A stretch of 38,831 bases of DNA from Lingula anatina (taxonomy: Eukaryota; Brachiopoda; Lingulata; Lingulida; Lingulidae): positions 1,179,241-1,218,071 of the forward strand of contig NW_019775968.1 of assembly GCF_001039355.2 (NCBI RefSeq), in the 5' to 3' direction. Under the pieces are notes generated by a model, which saw only the letters and a list, made by a program, of their open reading frames with translations, had not been told where the DNA came from and did not search any database. Both the position numbers and the translations under genes were made by a program. Shown here one piece after another: positions 1 to 10,321 of this stretch (its first letter is position 1; every line of letters begins with the position of its first letter).

Positions 1-279
1 ATCCCCCCCCCCCCCCAAGTTATGTTTTGAGTAATCGCATGTATATGTAGATGAACTCTTGGTGCTGCTTTGCATAGTCTTGCCATCAAGAATGTCATGA
101 TTAGCAAGGATATTTATACTGTTGCCAATAAAATCATGTATGAAAACAGATTTGTTAAAATTTTGTGATTTTCATGTACGCTGTATAGTGATTCCCAGTC
201 TGTCCATGCCGTTGTTGCAGTCTGACACATTTGTTTGCCCCATTTCCACCAAACTATTTTTGTTTTACTTTAAATTACA
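1..279. other. Unassigned left flank
   Basis: AT-rich sequence that opens with a run of 14 C residues at 3-16. I see no exon with splice sites and no recognisable protein here. It ends where the first copy of the TAF13 duplication begins. It is probably downstream flank of TAF13 or the next intergenic region. Confidence 0.5.
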
Positions 280-1064
280 TAGACTTCGGTAAAAAGACGG
301 GTCAAGTTAAAATCAGCACAATTGAATTGAATTCAGGAATGTCACCATTTGTTTTTCTTCATTCACTATTCCGAGTTGCTCTACAAGTACCAAACTGCAT
401 TTTTCGATTAATTAAATTTTACTAGGAGGCTTTGTTTGGTGAAAAGGCAGGTTGAGCTGAAGTTTATTTTTCACTTAATCTACATGAAATGTTAAGTGTT
501 TATATTTCCTAGCTTCTTTGCATTTATGTATGCAGTACCCAAATCGTGTAATTAGTTGTGAAAATTGATGCAGTGCTGGAAAAATAAAATCGACTAAACC
601 TGTTTATTCAAAACAATTTTAGATGTACTGAGATCAATCTCCACCAGTTTTTTCAATGTTAAAAAGGAAAAGAGTTTCTTCTTCATTACTGTAATGTTAA
701 ATTATGAACATCACATATGACAGCCTTAATGCCTTTGCAACAAGGCCTGACATTTGAAGAAGAATTAAACTGACACTTATTTAAAAAATATATACAATCA
801 TTATTAACATTTATCGGTCAACAGTTTGATATGCCAGTTTTAGTCCCAATGTACTCGACTAATGTGTCCGTCTGGGAGAGACACAGAGGTGAAATAAGCA
901 AGATGGCCATTAATTTCATATCACATCTTTCCATAATAACAAATCCTGTACTTCTCCGCCACCTTTGTCCAAGATCAAGTGATTCTAGCTCAACTTCCTC
1001 ATCAAATCCAACCTCCAGTCTAAATCACTTTACTCCTGAGTGAAGCACAAGAGTTGCCTATCTT

Positions 1065-2310
1065 TCACTTACTCACATACTTAATCTCATCAAATGCTTT
1101 CCTTGCTTTTCTTAATTCTTCATTCATTGTTAATAGTTCTTTTACTCTTGAATATTTCTTTGGGTCTTTTCTAATGAGGAAAATAATGTCTTCTACAAGA
1201 ATTCTTCCTGGTCTTCCACATTCCATTGCTTTCTTTGTCTGAAAAATAAAATCAATAAGAGTCCAGAACCAATTTTAAAGTCACTTTAAATAAACTGAGA
1301 GAGATCCAGTGATAATCGTAATATTTTAACGTATTCTCTTTTTATAACTAAGTGAGGTACCATCTTTTCTTAATTCCATTTGAAATAACCATTGCAATCT
1401 GCTTTTGTTTAAAAAATAACATTAAAAAGTTTTAAAGTTAAAGGTGATTGATTAAAATGCTTGTCCATTTCATTTTGTCTGTAATGGTGATCAAGTATCA
1501 AAATTTTCAAAAAAATAATTTTAAAGTTTTTAAGTCACAAGTTTAGGCTTCTACTAATCAATATTTCTGCCAAATTTGAACTATACACGTATCATAATTT
1601 TTGATAATAGAACTTTAAAGAGTCAAAAATCTGCCTTAAATGCAAAATGAATACCACAGAATGCCCCATAAAAACAGTTTAACAAGAGGGAAGATTTGAT
1701 TCAAGGCACTGCTCTGGGAACTCTGATGACAAGATGCCTTGCTTCTGAAGAAACTAGAGGAAACTGAAGTTCAAAAATAAGTGGATATTGGTTTGCTGTC
1801 TTACCATCTCTGTGATGTAGTCTATCACCAAATCTTCCAGCAAGTCAACAGATTCTTGATAAGGATTTTGGTCATCTCCAAACCCATACATCATGCACCG
1901 TACTGAAATATATAATGTATATTTTCTTGGCAGTGAACTAATAAACAAAGAATTCATTCTTATTCATTATGTGACATAAAACTAGAAAATTATCAACACT
2001 TCACCTTTAAACCAAAAAAAGAACTTGAGGAACTGACATTTTTAGTTGCTTACTAGTAATGTGTGTTTAGTTACCAAAGGAAAACGCTTTCACAGCTGAC
2101 AAACAATTGACATACATTCTGCTTTCTGATCAATTTGCCCTCACATAATGGAAGGACAACACCATCCTCTACTCAGGCCATTTAAGCCTCTGATTGATCC
2201 AAATCACCCAAGCAATATCTACTATAATCACTACACTCACATTCTTTTGAAAATATCTTCTTTCTTTTTTCTATTTCCATTGGCCCATCCTCTTCCTCTT
2301 CTTCCTCCAA
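1065..2310 (-). CDS. TAF13: TAF13, partial duplicate copy (exons 2-4 only)
   Basis: Second representation of the TFIID subunit TAF13, lacking exon 1. Exons on the minus strand are 2241-2310 (acidic stretch, then KRKKIFSKE), 1805-1902 (LRCMMYGFGDD...ITEM, start of the histone fold) and 1065-1238 (TKKAMECGRPGR through FLIRKDP and LLTMNEEL to a TGA stop). Splice sites and reading phases equal those of the copy at 4251-7272, and the encoded residues appear identical. No exon 1 is found upstream: the sequence diverges at 2624 and reaches an n at 3445. It is very probably an allelic contig of the same gene, not a functional paralogue. Confidence 0.88.
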
Positions 2311-2408
2311 CTAAAATAAGATGAAATTACATGTATGTTGCTACTGCTGTGCAGATTAAGCAAACTAAACGCGATATGTTAAATTTGTTAAATTAAGTAA
2401 GGGATAGT

Positions 2409-2624
2409 GTGATCTTCTATGGATCTATTTCAAATCGCTGGAAACTGGAAAAGTCCCTCTGTGCTTTAAGGCAGTGATAAGACCACTGATAAAGAAGGCA
2501 GACCTTAATTCTAATGTCCTAAAAAACTATCGACCAATCTCGAATCTGTCATTTCTTTCCAAACTCCTGGAACGTATTGTTGCAAGCCAATTAAATGACT
2601 ATTTGAGCAGTTTTTCCTTATATG
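2409..2624 (+). mobile_element. CR1/L2-type non-LTR retrotransposon fragment (copy A)
   Basis: From about 2474 this translates to the start of a reverse-transcriptase domain ([20 protein letters not shown], then [19 protein letters not shown]), the usual finger region of CR1/L2-group elements. The reading matches 5660-5810 and then switches at 2624 to unrelated sequence, so the rest of the element is missing here. It lies antisense to TAF13. Confidence 0.85.
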
Positions 2625-3444
2625 GGCATTTTTACAATCCTGGGCACTTTTCAGATTTTCCCACATATTGCTAATTAACAAATTACATACATATGATCAA
2701 AGAATTCTTTTAGCACTATGTTAGAGAATGGTGAAAGTGAAGATAAACACTGAAAACAGAAACCAAATATCACCACCGAGTCCAAAGTTATGCTAAAGCA
2801 AAGCCCGAAAAATGACCAAAAATTTTTCCCGTTTTAGTCATATGAAATAAAAAGCAATCTGAAATAAATTAAAACAGTGTTTGACATTGCATTTTTTTGG
2901 ATTATAAAACACTCAGTAGTATGGTGGAATCAAAAAAGTTTAAATATTAACAGGAGAGAGGTGTATCCTAGTAAAAAAAGCCTTTTAATGGCATGCTGTT
3001 ATTTCCGTTAAACGAAATGTCCATTCCGAAACAAAAATAAATGACTTTCAGAAAATATATCGTAAAACATACAGTATAATTTACCATCCTAATCATTATT
3101 TGGATGTATTGGTATTGTTTGTATCAAATAATGAAATCTGCGCGATGATTCTGGAGCTTGACATGGAGTGCAAAATAACCCTACCGCGTTTTTCCGTTAA
3201 ATTTGTCCATTCCGAAACATTGGGTTTCTCTTACATAAAAAGAACATGTTGACACCTAGCCAGTAACAATATATATTTCTCTAAAGCCCAGGACATGTGA
3301 TATTTATTTTTATATAAGAAAACCCTAGTGCACAGAAACCCATTTAACTGTGGCCTTTTTTGAGATGCTTGTTAAAAATTGTCCATTCCGAAACAAAGTA
3401 CCTTTACATTGCCAATGTTATAAATAGAAAGAATTATGTCTTTA
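2625..3444. other. Non-coding stretch unique to copy A, with a 15-base motif at three places
   Basis: AT-rich sequence absent from the second TAF13 copy and without a credible exon. The 15-base word GTCCATTCCGAAACA occurs exactly at 3019-3033, 3205-3219 and 3381-3395, spaced 186 and 176 bases. The first two are preceded by TTTCCGTTAAA, and the third follows a shorter GTTAAAAATT. This suggests a degenerate tandem array of roughly 180-base units. The stretch ends at the undetermined base at 3445. Confidence 0.6.
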
Positions 3445-3445
3445 N
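3445..3445. other. Single undetermined base at a duplication junction
   Basis: One n lies directly before the second copy of the 280-2624 block. The same arrangement recurs at 10053 and 34027. Known assembler behaviour, where overlapping contigs are scaffolded with a minimal gap instead of being merged, explains it. Confidence 0.9.
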
Positions 3446-3446
3446 G

Positions 3447-5810
3447 TAGACTTCGGTAAAAAGACAGGTCAAGTTAAAATCAGCACAATTGAATTGAATT
3501 CAGGAATGTCACCATTTGTTTTTCTTCATTCACTATTCCGAGTTGCTCTACAAGTACCAAACTGCATTTTTCGGTTAATTAAATTTTACTAGGAGGCTTT
3601 GTTTGGTGAAAAGGCAGGTTGAGCTGAAGTTTATTTTTCACTTAATCTACATGAAATGTTAGGTGTTTATATTTCCTAGCTTCTTACTATTCATTGCTTC
3701 TTTGCATTTATGTATGCAGTACCCAAATCGTGTAATTAGTTGGTAAAAATTGATGTAGTGCTGGAAAAATAAAATCGACTAAACCTGTTTATTCAAAACA
3801 ATTTTAGATGTACTGAGATCAATCTCCACCAGTTTTTTCAATGTTAAAAAGGAAAAGAGTTTCTTCTTCATTACTGTAATGTTAAATTATGAACATCACA
3901 CACTGACAGCCTTAATGCCTTTGCAACAAGGCCTGACATTTGAAGAAGAATTAAACTGACACTTATTTAAAAAATATATACAAACATTATTAATATTTAT
4001 CGGTCAACAGTTTGATATGCCAGTTTTAGTCCCAATATACTCGACTAATGTGTCTGTCTGGTAGAGACACAGAGGTGAAATAAGCAAGATGGCCATTAAT
4101 TTCATATCACATCTTTCCATAATAACAAATCCTGTACTTCTCCGCCACCTTTGTCCAAGATCAAGTGATTCTAGCTCAACTTCCTCATCAAATCCAACCT
4201 CCAGTCAAAATCACTTTACTCCTGAGTGAAGCACAAGAGTTGCCTATCTTTCACTTACTCACATACTTAATCTCATCAAATGCTTTCCTTGCTTTTCTTA
4301 ATTCTTCATTCATTGTTAATAGTTCTTTTACTCTTGAATATTTCTTTGGGTCTTTTCTAATGAGGAAAATAATGTCTTCTACAAGAATTCTTCCTGGTCT
4401 TCCACATTCCATTGCTTTCTTTGTCTGAAAAATAAAATCAATAAGAGTCCAGAACCAATTTTAAAGTCACTTTAAATAAACTGAGAGAGATCCAATGATA
4501 ATCGTAATATTTTAACGTATTCTCTTTTTATAACTAAGTGAGGTACCATCTTATCTTAATTCCATTTGATATAACCATTGCAATCTGCTTTTGTTTAAAA
4601 AATAACATTAAAAAGTTTTAAAGTTATAGGTGATTGATTAAAATGCTTGTCCATTTCATTTTGTCTGTAATGGTGATCAAGTATCAAAATTTTCAAAAAA
4701 ATAATTTTAAAGTTTTTAAGTCACAAGTTTAGGCTTCTACTAATCAATATTTCTGCCAAATTTGAACTATACACGTATCATAATTTTTGATAATAGAACT
4801 TTAAAGAGTCAAAAATCTGCCTTAAATGCAAAATGAATACCACAGAATGCCCCATAAAAACAGTTTAACAAGAGGGAAGATTTGATTCAAGGCACTGCTC
4901 TGGGAACTCTGATGACAAGATGCCTTGCTTCTGAAGAAACTAGAGGAAACTGAAGTTCAAAAATAAGTGGATATTGGTTTGCTGTCTTACCATCTCTGTG
5001 ATGTAGTCTATCACCAAATCTTCCAGCAAGTCAACAGATTCTTGATAAGGATTTTGGTCATCTCCAAACCCATACATCATGCACCGTACTGAAATATATA
5101 ATGTATATTTTCTTGGCAGTGAACTAATAAACAAAGAATTCATTCTTATTCATTATGTGACATAAAACTAGAAAATTATCAACACTTCACCTTTAAACCA
5201 AAAAAAGAACTTGAGGAACTGACATTTTTAGTTGCTTACTAGTATTGTGTGTTTAGTTACCAAAGGAAAACGCTTTCACAGCTGACAAACAATTGACATA
5301 CATTCTGCTTTCTGATCAATTTGCCCTCACATAATGGAAGGACAACACCATCCTCTACTCAGGCCATTTAAGCCTCTGATTGATCCAAATCACCCAAGCA
5401 ATATCTACTATAATCACTACACTCACATTCTTTTGAAAATATCTTCTTTCTTTTTTCTATTTCCATTGGCCCATCCTCTTCCTCTTCTTCCTCCAACTAA
5501 AATAAAATGAAATTACATGTATGTTGCTACTGCTGTGCAGATTAAGCAAACTAAACGCGATATGTTAAATTTGTTAAACTAAGTAAGGGATAGTGTGATC
5601 TTCTATGGATCTATTTCAAATCGCTGGAAACTGGAAAAGTCCCTCTGTGCTTTAAGGCAGTGATAAGACCACTGATAAAGAAGGCAGACCTTAATTCTAA
5701 TGTCCTTAAAAACTATCGACCAATCTCAAATCTGTCATTTCTTTCCAAACTCCTGGAACGTATTGTTGCAAGCCAATTAAATGACTATTTGAGCAGTTTT
5801 TCCTTATATG
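3447..5810. repeat. Duplicated block, copy B (TAF13 exons 2-4 plus retrotransposon start)
   Basis: Second copy of 280-2624. Unlike copy A it continues without a break through the rest of the retrotransposon into TAF13 exon 1 at 7243-7272, so it is the copy that gives a complete gene. Part 3447-4250 is TAF13 3' flank with no other gene visible. Confidence 0.9.
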
Positions 5811-7272
5811 CAAAATACCAGTCTGCATATAGACCAAACCACAGTACAGAAACAGCCCTTCTTAAGGTGCAGAATGACATTCTCCAAGCCCTGAACGATC
5901 AGAAACATGTGATATTGATTCTTCTTGATCTATCAGCAGCTTTCGATACTCTCGATCACGACATATTGCTCCAACGACTTGCACATCGGTTTGGGATAAC
6001 TGGGACAGTTCTCTCCTGGTTTCGGTCTTATCTAACTGGACGCGAGCAACATGTACGCTTAGGCTCTTCTATTTCAAAATTAAGCAAATTACTTTATGGT
6101 GTGCCACACTCTACACCTCACCAATTGAGGATACAGTTGCTCAGTTTGGTTTCAATTTGATGTTGTATGCAGATGATCCCCAGATATATGTTATATGTGA
6201 AAATCCTTGTGATGAAAAAGCAACTATTGAGGCTTGTGTGAATGAACTTAGATCTTGGCTCAAGTCCAACTACTTAGTTTTTAATGATGAAAAAACTGAA
6301 TTAGTCCATTTCAACTCGTAAGTTTTCCAAAGACAATACTGCACTTGATAGTATTAGAGTTGGGGATTCTTTTATAAAACCAACAACAGAAGTAAGGAAC
6401 TTGGGTGTTATTTTTAATAACAAATGTGAAATGACATCACACATTAACAAAGTATGTAAAACAGCATATTTTAGTCTCCAACGGATATCCAAGATCTTTC
6501 ACCTTATTAACACCAAGCAAACTGAATTACTCATCCATGCATTTGTAACCTCTAGACTGGATTATTGCAATAGCCTATTGTTTGGAATACCTCACTATCA
6601 AATGGAAAAGCTACAATCAATTCAGAACTCTGCTGCTCGTCTCCTCTGTAAAGCTCAGAAGTCCAACCACATCACACCAATTCTGCGAAAACCTCCACTG
6701 GCTACCTGTGTCTCAACAAATAGTTTTTAAAATATTACTTTTGACTTTTAAGATTTTAAAGGGCGACCGTCCATTTTACTTAAATTCTACCATAGAACTT
6801 TTAACTCCTATCAGATCACTTCGATCTAGTGGACAACTTCAACTTAAGCGAAAAGACACCAAATGACTCTTAAAACATATGGACAAAGAAGTTTCGAGAT
6901 TTGTGCACCGATTTTATGGTCTAATTTTATCACAAGATCTAATGTATCTCTGGATGACTCATATTACTGTTTTAAGAAGAATTTAAAAACTGTTTAAAGA
7001 ATACTTTAATTTATAGCATCTTTTTAGTTTTTAAAATTTTTAAGTATTCTGTTTTTAGTCTATACTGGCTTTAATTTATCTGTGGAGTTTTTTTATTTTT
7101 TATGTTAACAGCGCTGAGACGCATGTGTAGCACGGTTTTAAAGAAGTGCTTTTTATTATTATTTAGTACTCTCACCCCCCCCCCTCTCACCAGGGTCACT
7201 ATTTTTTGAATGTCGAGTAGAAGACAACATAAACATTCTCACCTGATCTTTTGAAGTGTCTGCCTCTGCCAT
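4251..7272 (-). CDS. TAF13: TAF13, transcription initiation factor TFIID subunit 13
   Basis: TAF13 is a histone-fold subunit of TFIID that pairs with TAF11, acting in the nucleus on RNA polymerase II core promoters. Four exons join in frame: 7243-7272 (MAEADTSKDQ), 5427-5496 (acidic EEEEEE, then KRKKIFSKE), 4991-5088 (RCMMYGFGDDQNPY...DLVIDYITEM) and 4251-4424 (TKKAMECGRPGR, VEDIIFLIRKDPKKYSRV, LLTMNEELRKARKAFDE, stop). The 123 residues compare with 124 in human, and the RCMMYGFGDDQNPY and FLIRKDP blocks are near-identical to the vertebrate protein. Exon 1 is short and was chosen by its ATG, the GTGAGA donor and the phase. Intron 1 holds a dead retrotransposon in the opposite orientation. The gene is head to head with COX17, with 272 bases between the start codons. 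Exons 2-4 and exon 1 each have a near-identical second copy in the window, probably allelic. Confidence 0.94.
5590..7166 (+). mobile_element. Decayed CR1/L2-type non-LTR retrotransposon in TAF13 intron 1
   Basis: A 5'-truncated element on the plus strand. From 5660 it encodes reverse-transcriptase blocks: [60 protein letters not shown] and FRSYLTGREQHV. A deletion with frameshift near 6100 removes the part after GVP, and the catalytic YADD motif then reads in another frame at about 6160-6180. Further on come LDYCNSLLFGIPHYQMEKLQ, ARLLCKAQKSNHITPIL and, after another frameshift, LHWLPVSQQIVFKILLLTFK, all typical of the C-terminal part of this group. The 3' end (about 7110-7166) has a GCGCTGAGAC start and a TTATTATTATTTA tail. 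It is non-functional. The clade call is by family resemblance only. Confidence 0.9.
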
Positions 7273-7544
7273 TTTTATCCTCATATACTTTACTTAATAA
7301 AACTAAGGCTACTTTCACTACTATGTACCAAACTATACACTTAAATCTGTTTAAATTTGCACCACAATATCACAAAGTTTGTAGTCAAAGGAAAACAGGA
7401 GCAATCCTCGTTCTCGCACACACTCTCGCACCAAACATTTGCTGCGGGACTACGCTTACATAAAACGTGATATTTCAATGCGTCTGCTAGCGACCCACAA
7501 ACTGACCTTTTGCTACCAAATAAGATAAGGATAACTGAATACAC
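7273..7544. promoter_or_regulatory. Divergent promoter shared by TAF13 (minus) and COX17 (plus)
   Basis: The two start codons face away from each other across 272 bases, so both promoters must lie in or near this segment. I see no clear TATA box in a useful position. The COX17-proximal half is richer in CpG (around CTCGCACACACTCTCGCACC, 7412-7431, and the GCGGGACTACGC stretch near 7443) than the AT-rich surroundings, as expected for a housekeeping bidirectional promoter. The same segment recurs at 10322-10595 in copy D. Confidence 0.65.
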
Positions 7545-8939
7545 ATGGGGAATTCATCTAGTCAGTCAACAGAGAAGGCAAGAGCAGGGCCATTAAGCGC
7601 GTCAGTTATGTCTGAGAAGGCTGATGAAATCAAGAGAGATGAACAAGGCAGACCCTTGGATAAGGATGGAAATCCATTAAAACCTTGCTGTGCCTGCCCT
7701 GAAACTAAGAAAGTTAGAGATGAATGGTAAACTATATTGATATTCTTAATTTATGAAATGACACTTAGTTTTTTGCAAAGTAACACAGGTAACACCACGT
7801 GTTTGTGCATGTGAACCCAGTAAAGTGAAGGCTTAGCAATAACAGACTTGTTATGAGTTTCATGTACTGCCTACTGGTATATAAAGTAATGGTCAAAGCA
7901 AACGTTACCTATCAATGCTGTATTTTAATAGCTTATGCAATTATCAAGTAAGGGTCCATTTCCATTGAAACTATTGGTCTACATAGGTCATTCTTGCTGA
8001 ATGGAGTTTAACAGATTAACACGTCTCCTCCAGGCGTGGAATGGATAACACAAATAAAAGAATGTTAGAAACAAGAGGAAGAGTATTAATCTGTTAAACT
8101 GATTGCATTCACTGAGAGTCTCTGTGGAGTTGGATTGATCTACATAGACTGATAGTTTGTATGGGCATGTGTCCAAACATCCTATGTAGGCTATTTTTGG
8201 CAGGTTTAAGAAATACTGAGTAAGTTGTGATAAAAATTACTTACACAATCTTATTTAATCTAACTATTTTAATAGAAGTTTTTAGTTAGAGTGGATGTAC
8301 CATACATGGAACATTGCCCCTGTTTTTTCTTGGTGTTGACTGAGGGCAGTTATAATTTTTGACACTTTTCTGGGTGAATTTTTCTTGTTTTGTTAACCGT
8401 ATCTATCCAGTGTCTCCAGTATTAAATAATTCTTTCACCATGTTTGACACTCAGAATAACAGTATGTACAACTTCATTAATATTTGGCAGGTTCCAATTT
8501 TCTTTCTAACAAATGTTAAGTTCTCATACAGTAGTCTGTTCAGGTAAAGCACTTTGTCTCTGTTTCTTATTTTTCTTTTTAGTTACACCTTTCAAAAAGA
8601 GAAGCATACCTTGGTTTTATCCTATTCAGTTTTGTTCACTTCTTCATAATTTTTTGCTTTTCCTGTTTTCTCCTTTAATTATTTATTCTGGATAACCATA
8701 GTTTCTACATGCCTCCCTGATCTTGTCCTTCCCTAGCTCGATCTTGTCTTGGTCTCTAGTCAGTGTGTCTGACCTGTGGATAAGTCATGGCTACCAGTAT
8801 GAGCTGAGTCTGCCTCCTCTCATCACATCATATTCTCACCATTTCTTTTTTTAGTATACTTCACAATGGCGAAGAAAATTGTAAAGAACTTATAGAGGCA
8901 CATAAGGAATGCCTTCGAAAGTTGGGATTTAACATTTGA
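7545..8939 (+). CDS. COX17: COX17, cytochrome c oxidase copper chaperone (copy C)
   Basis: COX17 carries copper in the mitochondrial intermembrane space to SCO1/SCO2 and COX11 for cytochrome c oxidase assembly. Exon 1 is 7545-7726 and exon 2 is 8855-8939; a GAA-TG/T-ATA junction completes the cysteine, giving 88 residues. The copper-binding [11 protein letters not shown] motif is present, and the twin CX9C pair is intact: the Cys before PETKKVRDE to the next Cys, then [12 protein letters not shown]. The protein ends LRKLGFNI, like human LGFKI. Human COX17 has 63 residues; the excess is an N-terminal extension beginning MGNSSS, which fits an N-myristoylation pattern. A second Met (codon 22, SVMSEKAD) would give a length closer to human. 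An AATAAA lies at 9400-9405. Confidence 0.93.
8006..8099. repeat. Inverted repeat in COX17 intron 1, copy C
   Basis: GTTTAACAGATTAA at 8006-8019 is matched by its exact reverse complement at 8086-8099, with 66 bases between. Similarity continues imperfectly outward (TGAATG near 8000 against CATTCA near 8105). It could be a small MITE or a hairpin. The copy D equivalent is 11057-11150. Confidence 0.7.
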
Positions 8940-10052
8940 TACAGTTACAGCAAACTTTGAAGCAGTAGCAGCATTGTATGTATTCTATTTGCTTATTTAG
9001 ATGAATTCATAAAAACAGCTATAAGCTGTCTTAATAGTATAAGTTTGAAAATACTCATGCCAAGAAATCAGTTTATGCAGAATGATAAATAGTAACTGTG
9101 AGAAAACTGGACTTTATTCTTCATTTTATTTGAAGTTTATTATTGAGAACTAGGGTAGCCATTTGATATTGATTATATAGTTATAAACTTAATGTTTGTT
9201 TGTTCTTTTTTTCAGTCAGTAAGGATCTCTGTACATGTCTCACCAAAAAATGGCTATTTATAATAAGGATCAACAGAAGAACATTTCAATTTAATCATTG
9301 AAAAAATGGAATATATTAATGTTAATGGCTCTATTTATTATGTTGAAACATTCAGGAGGGACATTTTTACTTTTTTAGGGGGGTGTCTCTTTCTGTGAAA
9401 ATAAAGAGTTGGAGAGTTTTTATCAATTTTACATAAACTGAATAGTAGGAATTCGGTGAGACAGCATGGCTTCCCTTTTTAAATAGCATTTTCTGTTCCC
9501 ATCACACCACATTATACCTTAAAATATGTGCATGGTTAAAGATTGTTGACTGCTGAGTTAAAGTTGCAATATGACACATGGTGGAAAGTTTGTTGTAGTG
9601 TTTTATTATTGAATCATTCAGGAAATTTATTAATGCTCTATGTATTAAATTTTGTGATATGTGAAGTATACACAGAAGAGTAAACAAGTTTATGCATATA
9701 TGGAAATTGTTGTTCTGTTTTTAATAATTAAATGAAAAGATTTTAATGGGTTAAAACCTATCTTAGACATATATGGATAAGCATAAATCGGGATAAAATA
9801 AAGGAAATATAAACTCCTCATATTTTATTCTGACATATTGCTACTGAGAAAACATCATGCTTTGTCATTGTGACTTTGCATTTTTTGGCAAATGGATTGA
9901 ATTTAAGTTCTGTAACTACCAAAACAATGTACAAGCTTAATTGCCATTCGAATTTAGCATTTGTTCGCAATAAAACTTGCATAACTAAAATTGTCAATAC
10001 CATTAGCCCAAAATGCAGTGGTGTGTATTTTTTTTTTTTTGGGGGGGGGGGT
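8940..10052. other. COX17 3' untranslated region and downstream flank, copy C
   Basis: AT-rich, with no convincing further exon. Candidate polyadenylation signals include AATAAA at 9400-9405. The segment ends with a tract of about 15 T residues then 10 G residues (about 10027-10051) immediately before the n at 10053. The ORFs in it are short and overlap on both strands, so I do not treat them as genes. Confidence 0.6.
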
Positions 10053-10053
10053 N
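10053..10053. other. Single undetermined base at a duplication junction
   Basis: One n between copies C and D of the TAF13 exon 1 / COX17 block, following a T-run and G-run that would be hard to sequence through. Confidence 0.9.
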
Positions 10054-10291
10054 GCATCTTTTTAGTTTTTAAAATTTTTAAGTATATTCTGTTTTTAGTC
10101 TATACTGGCTTTAATTTATCTGTGGAGTTTTTTTATTTTTTATGTTAACAGCGCTGAGACGCATGTGTAGCACGGTTTTAAAGAAGTGTTTTTTTTATTA
10201 TTATTTAGTACTCTCACACCCCCCCCCCCTCTCACCAGGGTCACAATTTATATTTTGAATGTCGAGTAGAAGACAACATAAACATTCTCAC

Positions 10292-10321
10292 CTGTTCTTT
10301 TGAAGTGTCTGCCTCTGCCAT
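10292..10321 (-). CDS. TAF13: TAF13 exon 1, duplicate copy
   Basis: Second copy of the ten-codon TAF13 first exon, reading MAEADTSKEQ and followed by the same GTGAG donor. It differs from 7243-7272 by one codon (Asp to Glu at residue 9). No exons 2-4 follow it on the minus strand before COX17 copy C, so it cannot form a complete gene by itself as assembled. It is best read as the alternative allele. Confidence 0.88.

Larger units (their letters stand above)
280..2624. repeat. Duplicated block, copy A (TAF13 exons 2-4 plus retrotransposon start)
   Basis: This block matches 3447-5810 base for base apart from scattered substitutions and small indels, such as about 20 extra bases near 3686 in the second copy. 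It holds TAF13 exons 2-4 and the first part of a retrotransposon. The match stops abruptly inside the retrotransposon, at 2624 here and 5810 in the other copy. Part 280-1064 has no gene and is TAF13 3' flank. A single n at 3445 separates the copies, so I infer an unmerged allele or contig overlap rather than a true duplication. Confidence 0.9.
7016..10052. repeat. Duplicated block, copy C (TAF13 exon 1 and COX17)
   Basis: Matches 10054 to about 13138 throughout, including the retrotransposon 3' end, TAF13 exon 1, the divergent promoter, both COX17 exons and the 3' flank. It differs at scattered substitutions and lacks about 50 intronic bases that copy D has before COX17 exon 2 (about 11861-11910). 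It ends in a T-run then G-run followed by the n at 10053. I infer an unmerged allele. Confidence 0.92.

Noticed and set aside
1054-1242. Plus-strand reading frame of 62 codons, repeated at 4165-4428
   Set aside because: It is the antisense shadow of TAF13 exon 4, whose minus-strand product is clearly recognisable.
5590-7166. Reverse-transcriptase element as a retrovirus or active transposon
   Set aside because: Motif order and the short 3' repeat tail fit a CR1/L2-type non-LTR element. It is 5'-truncated, has lost part of the catalytic region and is frameshifted, so it is neither viral nor active.
8513-8695. Plus-strand frame of 60 codons in the COX17 intron, repeated at 11552-11734
   Set aside because: It appears twice only because the whole block is duplicated; composition is hydrophobic and intron-like, with no recognisable family.
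9870-10148. Plus-strand frame running through the T-run, G-run and n
   Set aside because: Low-complexity translation across an assembly junction; not a gene.
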